Assembly (NCBI GenBank): GCA_031378845.1 | Contig: JANNES010000015.1 | Span: forward strand, 372,001-436,000 | DNA from: JAJNPS01 sp031378845 | GTDB taxonomy: Bacteria > Pseudomonadota > Alphaproteobacteria > Rhodobacterales > Rhodobacteraceae | Direction of reading: 5' to 3' | Length of the DNA stretch: 64,000 nt | In this document: piece by piece, positions 61,027 through 64,000 of the stretch | How the letters are laid out: each line of letters opens with the position of its first letter | Position numbering within the stretch: position 1 is the stretch's first letter | Notes under the pieces: generated by a model | Database searches by the model: none | Seen by the model: only the letters and a program-made list of their open reading frames with translations | What the model was told of the DNA's origin: nothing | Translations under genes and position numbers: made by a program

Positions 61027-62255
61027 TCACGGGCCTCGACCTGCTGGAACGATCCCTTGTCGGGGCCAAGGTCGGCCCCGTGCCGCTCGGGATTGCGTCG
61101 CCCTTGGTACAGGTCAAAAAGACCGCTGATCCCCCTGGGCGCAAACAAAGTGACGCCGACGAATGCCAGACCCAGGGCGACGGACCACCAGTCCACCCAC
61201 TGGATCGTATAGAACCCCAACGGCAGGTCCGGCGCCCGCCCGCCGGTGAACCAGCTGGACAACAGCGACACAAAGGCCGCGCCAATCACCGCCCCATAAA
61301 GCCGCCCGCGCCCGCCGATGGCCACCCACACCGCAAGGTAGATCGACGCAATGGGGGCCAGTTCCGCCGGGTTGATGATCCCCGCCTGCGGATAATACAG
61401 CGCCCCGGCGATGCCTGCGATCACCGCCGTCAGGGTAAAGATGAACAGCTTGTAGGTCTCGACCGAATAGCCGAGGAACCGCACCCGCGCCTCGTCATCA
61501 CGGATGGCCCTGAGGACCGACCCGAACTTCCCCGACACAAGCCACGCCGCCAGCACATATCCCAACCCCAAAGCCAGCGCCGAGGCCCAGAAGAACCAGA
61601 CCGACAACGCATCTTGCCCCACTGCATCCAGCCCCGGAATGTTCTGCAGTCCCGACAGCCCGTTATTGCCGCGCAACCCGCTTTCATTCTGGAACAGATG
61701 CAAGGCCAGCGCCAGCGTCATCGCTTGGGTCAGGATCGACAGATACACACCCGTCACCCGGGACCGGAACGCGAACCATCCAAACACCAGCGCCAGCAGT
61801 CCCGGCACCAGCACGACAAGCGCCAACTGGATCGGCAGCGAATGCGCGAACGTCCAGATCACCGGCAGATCTGACGCGCCAACCACGCCAAAAATCTGGC
61901 CCGCCACACCCGTCTGCACCTCTTGTGACGTTGGCGGCAGGCCCTGTCCCGCCAGCGATTGCAGCACGATCCCCTCGGTCCGCGCATACATCAGCCACAT
62001 GCCGATCATGTAGCCGCCCAGCGCAAAGAACGCCATGTGACCCAGGGAAAGGATCCCCGCATAACCCCAGATCAGGTCCATCGCGACCGCGACCAGACAC
62101 AGACACAGCGTCTTTCCCAGCGTTTTGATGAACGAAGTGGATAGAAATGACACCCCATAAGCATCGCTCAAAAAAGTCACTAACAAGGTAAAAAGCGCCA
62201 AACCCGCGATGAAGATCAGCACCGAGGGGTTGCGTGCGAAAAAGCTGCGGGTCAT
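61023..62255 (-). CDS. urtC: Urea ABC transporter permease UrtC
   Basis: Inner-membrane permease, LivM-like; 410 residues from MTRSFFARNPSVLIFIAGLAL. AVAMDLIWGYAGILSLGHMAFFALGGYMIGMWLMY is the branched-chain/urea permease signature; SVWFFWASALALGLGYVLAAWLVSGKFGSVLRAIRDDEARVRFLGYSVETYKLFIFTLTAVIAGIAGALYYPQAGIINPAEL follows. The start is placed at ATG 62255, just after the urtB stop; 62282 would overlap urtB. The C-terminal tail is charged. Confidence 0.95.
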   Translation of the reverse strand: MTRSFFARNPSVLIFIAGLALFTLLVTFLSDAYGVSFLSTSFIKTLGKTLCLCLVAVAMDLIWGYAGILSLGHMAFFALGGYMIGMWLMYARTEGIVLQSLAGQGLPPTSQEVQTGVAGQIFGVVGASDLPVIWTFAHSLPIQLALVVLVPGLLALVFGWFAFRSRVTGVYLSILTQAMTLALALHLFQNESGLRGNNGLSGLQNIPGLDAVGQDALSVWFFWASALALGLGYVLAAWLVSGKFGSVLRAIRDDEARVRFLGYSVETYKLFIFTLTAVIAGIAGALYYPQAGIINPAELAPIASIYLAVWVAIGGRGRLYGAVIGAAFVSLLSSWFTGGRAPDLPLGFYTIQWVDWWSVALGLAFVGVTLFAPRGISGLFDLYQGRRNPERHGADLGPDKGSFQQVEARE

Positions 62256-62259
62256 GATC

Positions 62260-64000
62260 TCAATCCCCCGCCGCACGGCCATGCAGGGCGATGATGCCCC
62301 GTGGACGGAACTGGATGAACAAGATGATGAACAAGACCATGTAGGTCTGCGCTGCCAATGTATTTGATGGATTAAGGAATTCGATCACCTTTTGCAGCCC
62401 GCCGATCATTGCTGCCCCCGCCAGCATCCCAAAGATGCTGCCGACCCCGCCCACAACCACGGTCATGAAGCTTTGCACGATGTAATCTGACCCCAGCTCT
62501 GACGTGACCTTGGCAAAGAGGCCGATCGCCACCCCTGCCACCCCGGCAATCGCCGATCCCAATCCAAAAGTCAGCATGTTGATCCGGTCCGGGTTGATCC
62601 CCATACTGGCCGCCATCGCCGGGTTCTGCGTCACCGCCCGCACTTGTAGACCCAGTCGTGTCCGCGTCATCACGACCAAGAAGAACGCCAGGAAAATCAG
62701 CGCCAGCCCAAAGATCGCGATGCGGATATAGCTGATCGACACCACGTCATTCAGCACCCAAGCCCCGTCAAGCCATCCCGGCGCCGTCAGTGGCCGTGCC
62801 TGCGTGCCAAAGATGTTCTTGGCCAACTGTTGCAACGCAATCGAAATCCCGAATGTTGCCAGCAATGTCTCCAGCGGTCGCCGCGCCAGATGCCGGATCA
62901 CCAGCCGCTCAAGCGCCACACCGGCCAGAAACGTCACTAAGAACGCCAAAGGCAGGGAAATCACGATGCTCAGCGTCGGGTTCGGGATCACCTGCTGCAC
63001 CAGATAGCCGACATAGGCGCCCATCATGATGAACTCGCCATGCGCCATGTTGATGACGCGCATGACGCCAAAGGTGATGGCCAGGCCAATGGCCGCCAGG
63101 AAATAAATCGAGGCCAGTGACAGTGCGTCCAAAGCAAGATCCGCGGCCTGCATCACACCGACAGCACGATCCACCCGTGTCAGTGCGGCGGCTGCGGCGA
63201 CCGTCACCTGCGCATTGGACTCGTTATAGACGTCATAGAACTGATGTGCGACCACAGCAGCGGCCACCTCGTCGTCCGTGGCAGCAAAAGGCACTGTCCC
63301 CGCGACCTCCAGCGCCGTGTAGGCGCGGTTCCGGGCATCTTCGCTGTTCAATTCCGCCACTGGGACGCCGCCAGACGCGCCATCCGCGGTGTTGGCCAGC
63401 AGCGCCGCCCTTTGATCTTCGCGCGTCAACCGTGCCGGGGCCATGCCGGCCGCAACCAGCATGTCATAAGCTTCAACCGGACTGATGTCTTTGCCGACAG
63501 ACAAGCGGCGCGCCACGTTGCCTTCGGGTGCCGCCAGACCCGCCACGCGCGTCGTCGCCACGAGTGGGTTCAGGACAGCCCGCACGTCGACGCCAAGATC
63601 CGCACCGAACCCTTCGATGGCCGCCACCCGAGCCTTCGGGTCCTCATCAAAGCCCACCGTCAGCAAACGCTCCAAGCGTACCATCCGCGCCTTGAGGGTC
63701 CCGTCGCTGGTCGCCGCGATCGCAGCGCGCAATGGCGCAAGGTTCGCGCCATCCGGGTCCCGCGCGACAGAGGCAAGCGCGGATTCCACCTGCGCCGGAT
63801 CAGTCAGCTGAAACTGCACGAGAGCTGTGGCGATCAGGCTGCGTACGCCAGAATTTGGCTTCAGGACCACGATGTCGCCTTTGGGCGCATCACCAGCCGC
63901 TGCGCCTGCAAGGCTGGTCAACCCCCAAACCTCGCCGTTGTCATCGAGAATGAAAAACAGCCCGTCGGACGCGCGCAAACCGAGTCTTTTGTCAGCCCAC
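62260..64000 (-). CDS. urtB: Urea ABC transporter permease UrtB (5' end outside window)
   Basis: Inner-membrane permease, LivH-like, with the long N-terminal periplasmic extension typical of UrtB. The frame is open to the window edge, so the start and signal peptide are missing; at least 579 residues are present. The extension (about the first 290 visible residues) includes ASDGLFFILDDNGEVWGLTSLAG and VVAHQFYDVYNESNAQVTVAAAAALTRVDRAVGVMQAADLALDALSLASIYFLAAIGLAITFGVMRVINMAHGEFIMMGAYVGYLVQQ leads into the permease. The end is VLFIILFIQFRPRGIIALHGRAAGD. urtA would lie beyond the edge. Confidence 0.95.
   Translation of the reverse strand, partial: WADKRLGLRASDGLFFILDDNGEVWGLTSLAGAAAGDAPKGDIVVLKPNSGVRSLIATALVQFQLTDPAQVESALASVARDPDGANLAPLRAAIAATSDGTLKARMVRLERLLTVGFDEDPKARVAAIEGFGADLGVDVRAVLNPLVATTRVAGLAAPEGNVARRLSVGKDISPVEAYDMLVAAGMAPARLTREDQRAALLANTADGASGGVPVAELNSEDARNRAYTALEVAGTVPFAATDDEVAAAVVAHQFYDVYNESNAQVTVAAAAALTRVDRAVGVMQAADLALDALSLASIYFLAAIGLAITFGVMRVINMAHGEFIMMGAYVGYLVQQVIPNPTLSIVISLPLAFLVTFLAGVALERLVIRHLARRPLETLLATFGISIALQQLAKNIFGTQARPLTAPGWLDGAWVLNDVVSISYIRIAIFGLALIFLAFFLVVMTRTRLGLQVRAVTQNPAMAASMGINPDRINMLTFGLGSAIAGVAGVAIGLFAKVTSELGSDYIVQSFMTVVVGGVGSIFGMLAGAAMIGGLQKVIEFLNPSNTLAAQTYMVLFIILFIQFRPRGIIALHGRAAGD

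Overview
The window is chromosomal DNA of a GC-rich alphaproteobacterium, most likely a Rhodobacterales (Roseobacter-group) bacterium. This rests on the parAB-rsmG-mnmG-mnmE-rho / maf-aroE-coaE-dnaQ-fxsA-secB gene order, the flagellar gene arrangement, and the Rhizobium-type L-rhamnose and urtABCDE-type loci. No rRNA or tRNA gene was seen. All family calls come from reading the translations; no database search was run.

Layout. (1) 1-4612, minus strand: a ribose-type sugar ABC transporter (permease cut by the window edge, ATPase, binding protein) with an FGGY sugar kinase. (2) 4803-24109: a housekeeping block around the probable replication origin. It holds grpE-hrcA, then divergent rph-rdgB-ridA-hemW, and the leftward series hemJ, rho, mnmE, mnmG, rsmG, parA, parB with two ParB-binding parS sites. 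The 406-bp gap between hemJ and maf is an oriC candidate. Rightward of it run maf-aroE-coaE-dnaQ, then convergent smr-mltA-tim44, then fxsA, secB and a DUF4202 gene. (3) 24314-44459: a flagellar cluster in three transcription units: motB-flgEKLI; fliF-fliH-fliN-fliP (leftward); and fliL-(unknown)-motE-like-motA-(large periplasmic protein)-transglycosylase-flhA-fliR-flhB-fliJ-like. CtrA-like TTAA-N7-TTAA sites precede motB, flgE and the fliF/fliL divergence. A decayed IS5-family element lies exactly at the fliP stop codon. (4) 44504-55061: a complete L-rhamnose regulon of the Rhizobium type: rhaDI leftward, and rhaR-S-T-P-Q-M-K rightward from a shared control region with two inverted copies of a 19-bp operator-like sequence. 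(5) 55062-59526: an accessory patch with a WecE-type aminotransferase, a decayed IS5-family element carrying two copies of a short palindromic insert, an inverted fragment of a related IS, and an AT-richer glycosyltransferase gene whose 3' end is supplied by that IS fragment. (6) 59527-64000, minus: urea transporter genes urtB (cut by the window edge), urtC, urtD and urtE.

The less expected observations are the parS site that contains the GTG start of mnmG, the pair of related 39-nt in-frame palindromic inserts in one transposase gene, the paired rha operators, the IS at the fliP stop codon, and a conserved-looking but unassigned 793-residue exported protein in the motility operon.
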